This document shows, piece by piece, positions 28,174 to 36,639 of a stretch of 64,000 nt of DNA. Source of the stretch: Catenovulum agarivorans YM01 (lineage in GTDB: Bacteria; Pseudomonadota; Gammaproteobacteria; Enterobacterales; Alteromonadaceae); the NCBI RefSeq assembly GCF_000281085.1, contig NZ_JH767528.1, forward strand, positions 1 through 64,000, in the 5' to 3' direction. Under the pieces are notes generated by a model. The model saw only the letters and a list, made by a program, of their open reading frames with translations. It was not told the DNA's origin and did no database searches. Made by a program: the position numbers and the translations under genes. Each line of letters begins with the position of its first letter. The first letter of the stretch is position 1.

Positions 28174-28189
28174 TGAATACGAATGCAGC
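28174..28189. promoter_or_regulatory. Operator variant TGAATACGAATGCAGC
   Basis: This site differs from the regulon 16-mer at two positions. It lies in the divergent gap, 58 bp from the GNAT start and 75 bp from the AraC-type regulator start, so it could act on either side. Confidence 0.6.
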
Positions 28190-28263
28190 CGCCCATCTTG
28201 TTAGTTATCTAATGCCTTTGAATTGGTATCATTCTTTCTACACAACAAAGTGGGAATGGTTAG

Positions 28264-29133
28264 ATGCAAAATGGCGATATTATTCAGCTTGGTCAGCGCT
28301 GCGTAGAACATTATTTAGCGGACGATGAATTTGCAGCGTTAAAAAGCTGGCAAATTTATATGGGCGGTTTGTCAGTATTGGAAGGCGACTACCATGTAGC
28401 GCGCACTTTGCCACAACAGCATTTGGTTGTATTTACTGTGAAAGGCCGTGGGATATGGCATGCAGATTATCCCGAATTTGACTATATAAACACAGGTGAC
28501 GCTTTGTTTATCCCAGCAGGTAGCCCGTTCAATTTTAAAGCTTGTTTGCATCAAGGCTGGCAAACAGTCTGGTTTATTTTACCCGCAGGTGGTTTTTGGC
28601 AATCATTCCCTCTGCAAATTAAGTTAATTCGCTCATCAACTGCAATTTACGACGATGTAGGCCTGCAATGCGTGAAAATTTTGCAAGGCATGTTGCAGGA
28701 GCGTTTTGCCGACGATGTGCTGTCGCAACAAATGCATCAAACTTATGCTCAGCAAATTTATATTTTATTAAAGCGTCAACTGCAGCAATTAGAAGAAGTG
28801 GTCGATTTAAACGTAAAACGTGTACAAGCTTTGTTTCGTCAGGTGGCGTTGCAACCTGAACAAAAGTGGACTGTAGAGCGCATGTGCCAGCAGTGTAACT
28901 ATTCGCGCGCGCATTTATTTAGATTATGCCAGCAAACTTTTGCTTGTTCACCACTACAAAAAATTACCCAAATACGCATGCAAAAAGCTGGGTTGTTATT
29001 AAAAACCACCCAGCTATCAATTCAACAAATTGCTGATTTAGTTGGTTACGACAACCCGTTTAACTTTTCCACTCGCTTTAAACAATGGATGAAAGTATCA
29101 CCGAGCCAGTATAGGGAATTGGTGGAGGGATAA
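28264..29133 (+). CDS. AraC family transcriptional regulator
   Basis: This 289-residue regulator has an N-terminal cupin-like sensor half (VVFTVKGRGIWHADYPEF, INTGDALFIPAGSPF, about 45-110). The C-terminal pair of helix-turn-helix motifs lies at about 190-289 (WTVERMCQQCNYSRAHLFRLCQ and TQLSIQQIADLVGYDNPFNFSTRFK, quoted in part: IQQIADLVGYDNPFNFSTRF). It is divergent from the amylase operon across a gap with an operator variant. It is likely a sugar-responsive activator of neighbouring genes; the target is inferred from position only. Confidence 0.9.
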   Translation: MQNGDIIQLGQRCVEHYLADDEFAALKSWQIYMGGLSVLEGDYHVARTLPQQHLVVFTVKGRGIWHADYPEFDYINTGDALFIPAGSPFNFKACLHQGWQTVWFILPAGGFWQSFPLQIKLIRSSTAIYDDVGLQCVKILQGMLQERFADDVLSQQMHQTYAQQIYILLKRQLQQLEEVVDLNVKRVQALFRQVALQPEQKWTVERMCQQCNYSRAHLFRLCQQTFACSPLQKITQIRMQKAGLLLKTTQLSIQQIADLVGYDNPFNFSTRFKQWMKVSPSQYRELVEG

Positions 29134-29137
29134 ATAA

Positions 29138-29154
29138 AAGGGGCAAAGCCCCTT
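29138..29154. terminator. Short GC hairpin between converging genes
   Basis: AAGGGGC and GCCCCTT form a 7-bp stem around AAA just after the AraC stop. It faces the end of the TIM-barrel gene at 29165 and could end both transcripts, but a T run is lacking on the plus strand. Confidence 0.55.
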
Positions 29155-29164
29155 CAATCGGTAA

Positions 29165-30199
29165 TCAATGCTTAACCTTATCTCCAACAGCCAACCTAAT
29201 GTTATTCAACTTACATTGGGTTATTTCATAAGCTTGTTGAGCTACTTGGTAGGCGTCTGGGTATTCGTTTGGTTCATCCACACCTGGTATCCAATATTTG
29301 CGCCGAGTTAGGCGCAGGCCATTATCAAAAGCGCCAACTGCGTTAAATATTTCTACCGCAAATGGGCCGTCGAATCTCTCTAATATTGGCGTGAATATGC
29401 CTTCCCAAGGTAACCAGCTATTTACTAGTTCACCTCTATCCGGTGGTGAGGCTTGGGCATAATGCAAACGGCCTTGGTCGGCTATATGTTTAATTTGCTG
29501 TTTATATAGTTCAGGGCCGTCACCGTCTAAGGTTTCTTGCGCACTGTCTAAAATAACACCAACAGTAGGGTCTTCAATTCCATTTAAAAATGATATGAGT
29601 TGTGCAAGTTTGTTTGGCCCTGGTGTTTCCCAATGGCTTATGGGTTCAATTGCTAGTTTCACCCCTTTGGTTTGCGCGTATTTTCCTAGTTCAACAAAAC
29701 AAGCTTGGGCATTAGCGTATCTCAGCTCTAGCTCGTCTTGCAGTTTGTCACTCCAAACTGGCTGACCATTGGGAGCGCTAAATACATACCCGCCGTACGG
29801 AATTACCATAGGCCCCATCATTATTTCACCACCTAAAGCGGCGGTGATATCTATGCGGGATTTTAGGTATTCAATACCAGCTGCGCGTATTGCTGGGTTA
29901 GATGAGCTTGGATCACAATCAGGTGTTGCACCTACATTGGTTGCAACCTTGATGTTGGCAAAACCTGCATCATCCATGCGTTGTCGAAAGGCGATATAAG
30001 CGTTTAGTTCATCTGCATATGTTGGAAAAGCATATGCTGTGGTGTCTTCTCGCCCTGGATGAAACTCAAAACCTGTATAACCCATATCAACTAGCTTTTG
30101 AATGTGCACCATGGCTTGGTCTAAAAAGTTTTGGTCTTCAATCGAGAAGTTAGAGCCAAACATAAAAAAACTAAAATAGAGTTCAGTATGCTGTTGCAT
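29165..30199 (-). CDS. Sugar isomerase/epimerase-like TIM-barrel protein
   Basis: This 344-residue cytoplasmic protein is of the xylose-isomerase-like/AP-endonuclease-2 fold. It shows GYTGFEFHPGRED, LAIEPISHWE with a likely metal-binding Glu, VGVILDSAQETLDG with Asp, HYAQASPPDRG with His, and FAVEIFNAVG with a final Glu, the usual metal ligands of this fold. It is the last gene of the five-gene GMC operon, 26 bp after the IolE-like gene. Relatives include D-tagatose 3-epimerases and the TIM-barrel subunits of C-glycoside-cleaving enzymes acting on 3-keto sugars. Which of these applies is not decidable from sequence. Confidence 0.83.
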   Translation of the reverse strand: MQQHTELYFSFFMFGSNFSIEDQNFLDQAMVHIQKLVDMGYTGFEFHPGREDTTAYAFPTYADELNAYIAFRQRMDDAGFANIKVATNVGATPDCDPSSSNPAIRAAGIEYLKSRIDITAALGGEIMMGPMVIPYGGYVFSAPNGQPVWSDKLQDELELRYANAQACFVELGKYAQTKGVKLAIEPISHWETPGPNKLAQLISFLNGIEDPTVGVILDSAQETLDGDGPELYKQQIKHIADQGRLHYAQASPPDRGELVNSWLPWEGIFTPILERFDGPFAVEIFNAVGAFDNGLRLTRRKYWIPGVDEPNEYPDAYQVAQQAYEITQCKLNNIRLAVGDKVKH

Positions 30200-30225
30200 C
30201 TGTTGTTACTCCTATCCGTTGGAAT

Positions 30226-31143
30226 TTATAAGCCAGTTATCTCTTTAAGGTATTTGCGTGCCATTTGCGCATACAATAAAGGCGTGGCTTTCGCTGGGTC
30301 TTGTTCGGCTTCTACCACTAACCAACCGGCATAATTTTTGTTGGCTAATGCTTCAAGAATTTCTTTAAAGTCTAAACAACCGTCTGGATCGCCCGGTACA
30401 GTAAACACCCCTTGTAAAATAGACTCTTTAAACGAAAGGTTGTTGGCTAAGCTGTAGTCCATTACATCTTGGCGAATATTTTTTAAATGCACATGTTTGA
30501 TTCGGTCGCTATACGATTCGATAAAGTCTAAACAGTTGCCGCCAGCAAAATGTAGGTGGCCTGTGTCTAAACACATACATACGCAGTCTGGATCTGTCAT
30601 TTCTGCCAATCGCGCAATTTCGTCTGTGGTCATAACACCTGTGCCCATATGGTGGTGGTAACACATTTTAATGCCTTGGCAGTTGGCTTTATGGCCGAGT
30701 TCATTTAGTCCATTGGCTAAACGCTTCCATTGGTCGTCATTAAATTTCGGTGCGTTTGGTACTAGTGCAATAGGTTGTTGGTGCGACGAACCACCCAATT
30801 CGGCAAGTACTAAGTCACCACTTTGCATTTCTTGTAAAAACTTAATCTCTTTTTCAAAGTTAGCTAGGGTTTCTTCGTACATATCGTTAATGGTGAAGTA
30901 GGTGCTTACCCAAGGCTCAGACATTTTTAAATCGCGCATGTCGAGTTCGCGTTTTAGTACTGCTGTGTCGGTTGGGTATTTATGTCCGCGGCTACAGCCA
31001 GCAAATCCTGCAAGTGCCATTTCACTGACAATTTGCCCAAATGGAATACCAATATCGATATCGGGAAAGTCATCATTTACCCAGCCTGTCGGCGTGATAC
31101 CAAATTGAATTGTGCCGGTTGGAAACATAGTTTGTTTGTTCAT
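30226..31143 (-). CDS. IolE-like inosose dehydratase family protein
   Basis: This 305-residue TIM-barrel protein resembles myo-inosose-2 dehydratase. It has FGITPTGWVNDDFPDIDIG, here cut to GWVNDDFPDIDIG at the N-terminus, GFAGCSRGHKYP, MCYHHHMGTGVMT, CLDTGHLHFAGG and HVHLKNIRQDV, all typical of IolE, including the His and Asp ligands. In inositol breakdown IolE dehydrates 2-keto-myo-inositol, but no other iol gene is present. In this operon it more likely works on a keto-sugar made by the GMC oxidoreductase; this is inferred. It begins 24 bp after the small-subunit gene. Confidence 0.85.
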   Translation of the reverse strand: MNKQTMFPTGTIQFGITPTGWVNDDFPDIDIGIPFGQIVSEMALAGFAGCSRGHKYPTDTAVLKRELDMRDLKMSEPWVSTYFTINDMYEETLANFEKEIKFLQEMQSGDLVLAELGGSSHQQPIALVPNAPKFNDDQWKRLANGLNELGHKANCQGIKMCYHHHMGTGVMTTDEIARLAEMTDPDCVCMCLDTGHLHFAGGNCLDFIESYSDRIKHVHLKNIRQDVMDYSLANNLSFKESILQGVFTVPGDPDGCLDFKEILEALANKNYAGWLVVEAEQDPAKATPLLYAQMARKYLKEITGL

Positions 31144-31167
31144 GAGAAACTTCCTGTTTGTTGGGGG

Positions 31168-31674
31168 TTATTGATAATTTGCTTTAAACTGCCAAGCGTT
31201 ATCGAAATTGATGTTCGGTGGTTGGCTCCAAGAGCCATAACCTGGGCCTTTGGCACCGGAAGGGTTGGCATCAATTGCGTGCCAGAGTAAACCTTCCATG
31301 TAGGAAGCTGAGCTGACAAAAAAGGTGATGTCGTTGTCACTTTTGCCATAAGCTTGGCGCCATGTGTTGGGTAATTGATACCAAGTACCTGTGTACCAGA
31401 GTTTGATGATGTTGCGTGCAACTGGCCCGAGTTTTAAATCGCCTAATATTTGTTTTCTCAAACCATCTAAAAACATTTGTTCGTTGATTGATATTTCATA
31501 AACCGAGCAATAAGTTGACAGCAAATTATCCACTAGTTGCTGGCCAACAATATCCACCAAAGTTTGGTAATAAGCGGCGACTTGACCAGTGCCATTGAGG
31601 GCAAATTCGTTAAAGTCGGTAAGCGCGCCGGATAATTCAATAAAGTGTTTAATATTTTGGGTTTGCTGTTCCAT
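31168..31674 (-). CDS. Small dehydrogenase-subunit-like protein (FAD-SLDH type)
   Basis: This 168-residue protein has KLGPVARNIIKLWYTGTWY and SYMEGLLWHAIDANPSGAKGPGYGSW, here SYMEGLLWHAIDANPSG, which resemble small subunits that partner GMC-type sorbitol and gluconate dehydrogenases. Such subunits often carry a Tat signal; none is seen here, in keeping with a GMC partner that also lacks one. The start codon shares one base with the stop of the ferritin-like gene, so translation is coupled. It probably forms a complex with the GMC enzyme. Assignment is by motif resemblance and position and is moderate. Confidence 0.62.
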   Translation of the reverse strand: MEQQTQNIKHFIELSGALTDFNEFALNGTGQVAAYYQTLVDIVGQQLVDNLLSTYCSVYEISINEQMFLDGLRKQILGDLKLGPVARNIIKLWYTGTWYQLPNTWRQAYGKSDNDITFFVSSASYMEGLLWHAIDANPSGAKGPGYGSWSQPPNINFDNAWQFKANYQ

Positions 31675-32804
31675 CAGACGGCCTCCGCTTCAGTTGTTTT
31701 GTGTTCTGTTTGTGGTTGTAGCGCGTAAAACATTTCAAACGTCGGCCCACCATTTTGGCTGGGGTCATTCGGAATGGGGTTACGAATGAGCTGGGTTGCA
31801 TGTTCTTTTAATCTAAACATGTCACAGACAGCGCCAAGTAGAAGATCTTGCTGACCACGAAAAGCTTGGTTAACTAAAGCTAAAAATCCAAAGTAGCTGT
31901 AGTTAAATTTTTGTGCTGCTTGATATAACAATGATTCTTGGGGGAAATCTTTCATTTTAGGATTTTGTTTAACCGGATAAACCGCTTTGTAATCTACGGC
32001 AAACTTTTCGCCAGTTGGTTTACCGGGTTCATCTCCTAGTTGATAAAACTGGCCAAGTTTCAATTGTTCAAAACGGTAGTAATGGGCAATCTCTCCTTGT
32101 GGATCGAAGATTTGCTGGCAATGGCCCTCACCTTGGTCTTTGATTAAATCTAACGCTTGTATTGCCGAATCTTTATCTGTTACCACAATTACATTGCCGC
32201 CACCCGAATAATAATATTTGTTGGAAACTTGGAACTTAACATCACCAATAAATATGGTTTTACCTTGTTGCTGCGCTTGCTCTTCTAAATACTCTATGCC
32301 TTCGATAATGGCATCGTAAAAATCACCAATGCTATAAAAACTATAAGTGGCGGATTTAAGGGGCTTAACTGCTTTTAATTGAAATTTTTGGTGATTACTC
32401 CGAACAATACAGCCTTTTAATTCGGTGCAGCCACAATCGGGTGGTTGTTTCGAAGGACGTTCGATATTTAAAAATGTATCTAAGGTATCAGGCGAAAATT
32501 TATCAATTGAAACTTGAAAGTCTTTTTCGCCATCGGGCAAATAAGTTGGGAAGTCAGGCACAAAACCTTCAGCGGTTAAGTCTGGGTGTTTGCCTAAAGC
32601 ATTCAGTACATTGGCTGATAAGGTCATGTGTAACATCTCTTCAACCAGTACTGCGCGAATAACCTGAGTTGCTTCAATATTGGTTTCTGGATGAATGCTA
32701 TACAAGGCGGTTAAGTATGGTGGAATGGTTGCATGTTCTAATTGAATGGCCGCATCCAGCATTTGATACAAGTCGTCTATGTTATTGATGATACGATTAT
32801 TCAT
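31674..32804 (-). CDS. Ferritin-like (VioB-type) domain protein
   Basis: This is a 376-residue protein. The first 200 residues match the ferritin-like fold seen at the N-terminus of VioB-type proteins, with LDAAIQLEHATIPPYLTAL and VLVEEMLHMTLSANVLNALG giving Glu-x-x-His pairs that could bind two metals. Two Cys (CGCTELKGC) lie near residue 130-140. The ATG at 32804 is preferred over the upstream start because AAGGA lies upstream, and it overlaps the GMC gene end by 8 bp. A redox or metal role alongside the GMC enzyme is inferred. No member of this type in a GMC operon is known to me. Confidence 0.78.
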   Translation of the reverse strand: MNNRIINNIDDLYQMLDAAIQLEHATIPPYLTALYSIHPETNIEATQVIRAVLVEEMLHMTLSANVLNALGKHPDLTAEGFVPDFPTYLPDGEKDFQVSIDKFSPDTLDTFLNIERPSKQPPDCGCTELKGCIVRSNHQKFQLKAVKPLKSATYSFYSIGDFYDAIIEGIEYLEEQAQQQGKTIFIGDVKFQVSNKYYYSGGGNVIVVTDKDSAIQALDLIKDQGEGHCQQIFDPQGEIAHYYRFEQLKLGQFYQLGDEPGKPTGEKFAVDYKAVYPVKQNPKMKDFPQESLLYQAAQKFNYSYFGFLALVNQAFRGQQDLLLGAVCDMFRLKEHATQLIRNPIPNDPSQNGGPTFEMFYALQPQTEHKTTEAEAV

Positions 32805-34722
32805 GGCAGGCTTCCTTGGCAGTGTTGGTATTGCTTTCATTACCTAAATCAATTCGATAATGGCTCAACTTATTTATAATATCTTCAGTGGTTTTGAACA
32901 CTAGCGCCGCCAGCGTTAGTGTGGTGTTAGAAGTGCCTATAGTTGGCATACTGCCAGAACCTATTAGATACAAATTGGCGTGATCCCAAGACTGCTGATT
33001 TTCATTAACTACAGAGTTTTCTGCGCTAGTGCCCATGATGTGAGTACCAGAAAAGTGGTTGCCACCTCTGAAGTAATAATCTTCACCTTGGTAATTAAAA
33101 TAGCCATAATCGAGCGGTGAATAGTTTGAATGGTCTTCAGCCCCTAAGCGTTGATAAAAAACTTTCGAGGCTTGGCTACTAAAGGCAATTCCAGCTTTAG
33201 AATAGTCTGATACATTGTAATTAACGATTGGTCGCATATTGCCGAGTGCATCTTTGTACTGAGGGTCGACAGTTACTCGGTTGCTTTCGTCGGCTACCTG
33301 TTCAACCATAAAAGCGAACAACAATTGATTCGACACTCGGTTGATTACGCCTTGGCGTAAATCTCGGCCAAATTTGTTTTGTCCATCCACTAAATATTCA
33401 ATATCTGAAAATGGTGAACCAGTCGCCCAGCCCCAACCGTCGTTATGAATATCCACACCAAAAGCCGCTTGTTTGCTGCGACTTTTACCGTGCCTAAAAT
33501 CGGCAATGCCTGAAGTACATTTAGTGCCGCGCATAGTTCCGGCTGCTTCTGGTAATAAACCCCATGTAAGCAGGTAGGTATGATCCATTAAATTTTTACC
33601 GACTAAACCGCTGGAACTTGGTAACCCAGAAGCAAGCATTAAACGCGCGTTTTCAATCGCATTAGTAGCGAGAATAAATAATTTGCCACTAACTTTGCCT
33701 TCAGTGTATTCGGGGCTTTGAGTGGTTTTGTAATGTTTAAATTGTATATGTTCTATGCTGTTATCGGCTGGGTTAACCACAACTTTGCTGGCAACTGCTT
33801 GAGGGAGAAAGTCCATGCGGCCGGTTTGTGCAGCGTCAACCAAAGTTTTACGCGCATCGTATTTAGCTTGTACCGGGCAAATTGGGACACAATTGTTATT
33901 GCCTTGGCAACGACCGCCTTGTTCAACTTGATGGGCGCTCACGGCACCAACAGGTTTAAAACCATTGCCGTCGTTGTAATTTGGGTTTGGAATGCCATTA
34001 CGACCTTGCGGAAAGGGGCGAACTTTAACTGTAAGGGTTTCACCAGACAGCTCAAATTCAGCACCATCAATACCTTTGGCTACAACTTGGTCTAGGTAAG
34101 ATGGCGGCAAACCATACATAGGGTAAACATAATCTTGTTCGTACTTAATTCCATAAAAACCTTGCTCTTCGACGTTAGCTGAAACGCCTATTTCGCGCTC
34201 GGCCATTCGATAATAAGGCATCAAGTCGTCGTAACTAATCGGCCAATCTAAACCCACGCCATAGGTGCTTTTTATCGAAAAATCTTCCGGCAACATGCGC
34301 AAAATTTTTGCTTCCCAATGCATGGTGGTGCCGCCAGTTACACGTGTGTAAGTACTGTCTAATGCTAGTGGACCATTTTGTACCATGTAACCTTTAGCGT
34401 CAGTTTGGCCAGGTATTAATTTACTAATTGTGGTTGATCTTGGCATTGGGGCATTGGGGTTTTCTGGGTAAGGTGCGTTATTGTCTTTGGAGGCGTTGCT
34501 GTAATAATTACTCAGGTATTGTTTAAAGCCGCTATAAGTTAAATCTTTCGCTGGTGCTGCCTCTAACACCAATACGTTTAGCCCTTTGGCTGTGAGTTGT
34601 TTAGCTGCAATTGCGCCACTGATCCCCGAACCTATAATCACAGCGTGGTATTCACCATTAGCGGATTTTTCTATAGCTTGGTCTGGGGTGATTTGTTTAA
34701 TCGTTCTGGTTGAATGCGTCAT
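32797..34722 (-). CDS. GMC family FAD-dependent oxidoreductase
   Basis: This 641-residue flavoprotein has an N-terminal dinucleotide motif (HAVIIGSGISGAIAAKQL) and LVLEAAP. A GGTTMHWEAK segment and a small Cys-bearing loop (NNCVPICPVQAK) follow. The C-terminal GMC region carries HFSGTHIMGTSA and IGSGSMPTIGTSNTTLTLAA, with the active-site His region. There is no signal peptide, so it should be cytoplasmic. It is the first gene of an operon with overlapping or nearly touching downstream genes. It resembles sorbitol/gluconate and glucoside-3-dehydrogenase large subunits, which oxidise sugar or polyol hydroxyls to ketones; the substrate is unknown. Confidence 0.9.
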   Translation of the reverse strand: MTHSTRTIKQITPDQAIEKSANGEYHAVIIGSGISGAIAAKQLTAKGLNVLVLEAAPAKDLTYSGFKQYLSNYYSNASKDNNAPYPENPNAPMPRSTTISKLIPGQTDAKGYMVQNGPLALDSTYTRVTGGTTMHWEAKILRMLPEDFSIKSTYGVGLDWPISYDDLMPYYRMAEREIGVSANVEEQGFYGIKYEQDYVYPMYGLPPSYLDQVVAKGIDGAEFELSGETLTVKVRPFPQGRNGIPNPNYNDGNGFKPVGAVSAHQVEQGGRCQGNNNCVPICPVQAKYDARKTLVDAAQTGRMDFLPQAVASKVVVNPADNSIEHIQFKHYKTTQSPEYTEGKVSGKLFILATNAIENARLMLASGLPSSSGLVGKNLMDHTYLLTWGLLPEAAGTMRGTKCTSGIADFRHGKSRSKQAAFGVDIHNDGWGWATGSPFSDIEYLVDGQNKFGRDLRQGVINRVSNQLLFAFMVEQVADESNRVTVDPQYKDALGNMRPIVNYNVSDYSKAGIAFSSQASKVFYQRLGAEDHSNYSPLDYGYFNYQGEDYYFRGGNHFSGTHIMGTSAENSVVNENQQSWDHANLYLIGSGSMPTIGTSNTTLTLAALVFKTTEDIINKLSHYRIDLGNESNTNTAKEACHE

Positions 34723-34781
34723 GAGAAAGCCTTTTAGTTATATGCCCAAGCAACTCAGGCATAGATTCCATTAACAAGCTT

Positions 34782-34800
34782 GTGAACGTTTTTTGTTCAC
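34782..34800. promoter_or_regulatory. Inverted repeat upstream of the GMC operon
   Basis: GTGAAC (34782-34787) and GTTCAC (34795-34800) flank a T-rich 7-nt centre, 60 bp upstream of the GMC start. It could be a regulator site. The rest of the 34723-35109 gap between divergent genes holds no recognised gene, and no copy of the starch-regulon site is present. Confidence 0.4.
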
Positions 34801-35109
34801 CCTCAGTGTAGCAGCAAATTTTAAAAGCAAAGGTGAAATTGATGAATTTTACGAACAAAATTTTATTTTAATTTTTAAAGCTATCTAAATCAGGGGCTTA
34901 ACATGAAATATTTTATTCAGTGGCAATGTGCGCCAGCAAAAGTCAAATCTGTGTATATACTTTCAATTGCGTTTCGGCGCACTTACAACGGATTGTTACT
35001 GCGAGGCACACGGCAGATTAACCGATAATTCTTGTCTGCCTGCTTACACCATGACATTCCGAGAACTTAATCTTAACTTGATGATTTATTCATCTCTCTT
35101 GGAAATATT

Positions 35110-36546
35110 ATGTCTATACAAACCAACACTATGCTTAAGATGGAAACCGAGTATGCAAGCCCAATTGTGGCTCAATCTTTAGATCAATGGACTGTATCAG
35201 CCAGACAATTTGTTTTAGAAAAAATGATCGCCAATATTTCACCGGCCGACGGTGAGCGTGGGGCCGTTTTGGCTTCACCTTCGAGAAATAATCCAAATTA
35301 TTATTACCATTGGGTGCGTGATGCCGCTCGGACTATGAGTGAAATCGCTAAGCTAAATGGCTTAGATAAAACTAATTTCAAAGACCAATATTACCAACTC
35401 ATGGTCGATTACGTTGAGTTTTCAAAGATTAATCAGACTACACCAACGGTCAGTAATAGTTTGGGTGAACCTAAATTTTATGTAACAGGCCAAGCTTTTA
35501 GTGGCCCTTGGGGTCGTCCACAAAACGATAGCCCCGCACAAAGAGCGTTAACACTAACCCGTTGGGCAAACATACTTTTAGCCAATGGTGAGCAGCAATA
35601 TGTGACTGGCATTCTATACGATGGTCAGGAACCTTCATTTAGTTTGATTAAAGCGGATTTAGATTTTGTCGCAAACCACTGGCAAGATAGCTGCTTTGAT
35701 TTATGGGAAGAAGTTGACGGTAGCCATTTTTATACGCGGATGTTGCAGCGCACGGCTTTACGTGAAGGTGCTGATTTAGCGAGTTTGCTTAACGACCAAG
35801 GTGCAGCTGACTTTTATAATCAGCAAGCGGAATTAATTGAAAATGCTATGAGTGATTTTTGGAGTGAAAACAAAGGTTACTTTATGGCAACGCTGAACCG
35901 CGTGGGTGGTTTAGATTATAAATATTCAGATTTAGACGTAGCTGTAATGCTTGGTACTTTCCAAGCTATGTCAAAATCACATCCGTTTTTAAGTCCGAAT
36001 GACGATAAAATTTTAGCGACGGCTTATGCGTTGCATCAAGCATTCGATCCTTTATATCCAATCAATGCAATTGAACAAACTGCAAGTGGTGAGCCGGTTG
36101 CTCCGGGTATCGGCCGATATCCAGAAGACAAATACACAGGCAGCGGGCCGTTAAGCCAAGGCAATCCATGGTTTTTATGTACGGCTTGTTTAAGTGGAAC
36201 AAGTTATAAGGCGGCAGCTTTATTTGCTGCACAGAAATCTATTCAAATTACTCAATACAATGTTAATCAGCTTAACTTAGCGGTTGCGCTGATTGATACA
36301 AAATTAGTGTTGAATGTTGGGGATAGTTTTAGCAACAAAACCAAAGCGTTTAAAACAATTATTCAAGGGTTAAAAGCTTTAGGTGATGCTTATTTACGCC
36401 GAGTGCAAATTCATGCTGGTGAAGATGTATCGCTTTCAGAGCAATTTAGCCGTTACGACGGTTATATGACTAGCGCGGTTGATTTAACTTGGAGTTATGT
36501 GTCGGTTGCTATCAGCATTGATTTACGTAACGAACTCAATTTTTAG
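35110..36546 (+). CDS. GH15 glucoamylase, fungal-type, no signal peptide
   Basis: This 478-residue (alpha/alpha)6 glucoamylase would release beta-glucose from the non-reducing ends of alpha-glucans. Diagnostic stretches match eukaryotic-type GH15: SPSRNNPNYYYHWVRDAA, DLWEEVDGSHFYTRM with the proposed general acid Glu, and LSEQFSRYDGYMTSAVDLTWSY with the second catalytic Glu. The protein begins MSIQTNTMLKMETEY with no signal peptide, so it is probably cytoplasmic, unlike secreted fungal enzymes. The ATG follows a weak ribosome site, and a later in-frame ATG is possible. A terminator follows. No operator was found upstream. Confidence 0.9.
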   Translation: MSIQTNTMLKMETEYASPIVAQSLDQWTVSARQFVLEKMIANISPADGERGAVLASPSRNNPNYYYHWVRDAARTMSEIAKLNGLDKTNFKDQYYQLMVDYVEFSKINQTTPTVSNSLGEPKFYVTGQAFSGPWGRPQNDSPAQRALTLTRWANILLANGEQQYVTGILYDGQEPSFSLIKADLDFVANHWQDSCFDLWEEVDGSHFYTRMLQRTALREGADLASLLNDQGAADFYNQQAELIENAMSDFWSENKGYFMATLNRVGGLDYKYSDLDVAVMLGTFQAMSKSHPFLSPNDDKILATAYALHQAFDPLYPINAIEQTASGEPVAPGIGRYPEDKYTGSGPLSQGNPWFLCTACLSGTSYKAAALFAAQKSIQITQYNVNQLNLAVALIDTKLVLNVGDSFSNKTKAFKTIIQGLKALGDAYLRRVQIHAGEDVSLSEQFSRYDGYMTSAVDLTWSYVSVAISIDLRNELNF

Positions 36547-36556
36547 CTAATTGAAT

Positions 36557-36579
36557 AAGGCATCTACCGATGCCTTTTT
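36557..36579 (+). terminator. Terminator after the GH15 gene
   Basis: AAGGCATC (36557-36564) pairs with GATGCCTT (36569-36576) around TACC, followed by a T run. Confidence 0.88.
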
Positions 36580-36639
36580 CTTATCTACAGCTATAGGTTT
36601 TCTAATCAAGCCACTCATTTATGGACGGAGAGTACCAAT

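Noticed and set aside
30226-31143. A full inositol catabolic operon around the IolE-like gene
   Set aside because: No iolB, iolC, iolD or iolG homologue is present. The neighbours are a GMC enzyme and its partners, so an inositol operon is not supported.
33718-34095. 125-codon open frame antisense to the GMC gene
   Set aside because: It is fully inside and opposite to a clear coding sequence and has no recognisable family.
34928-35182. 84-codon open frame overlapping the GH15 start
   Set aside because: It is in a different frame to the GH15 gene, has no ribosome site, and ends inside that gene.
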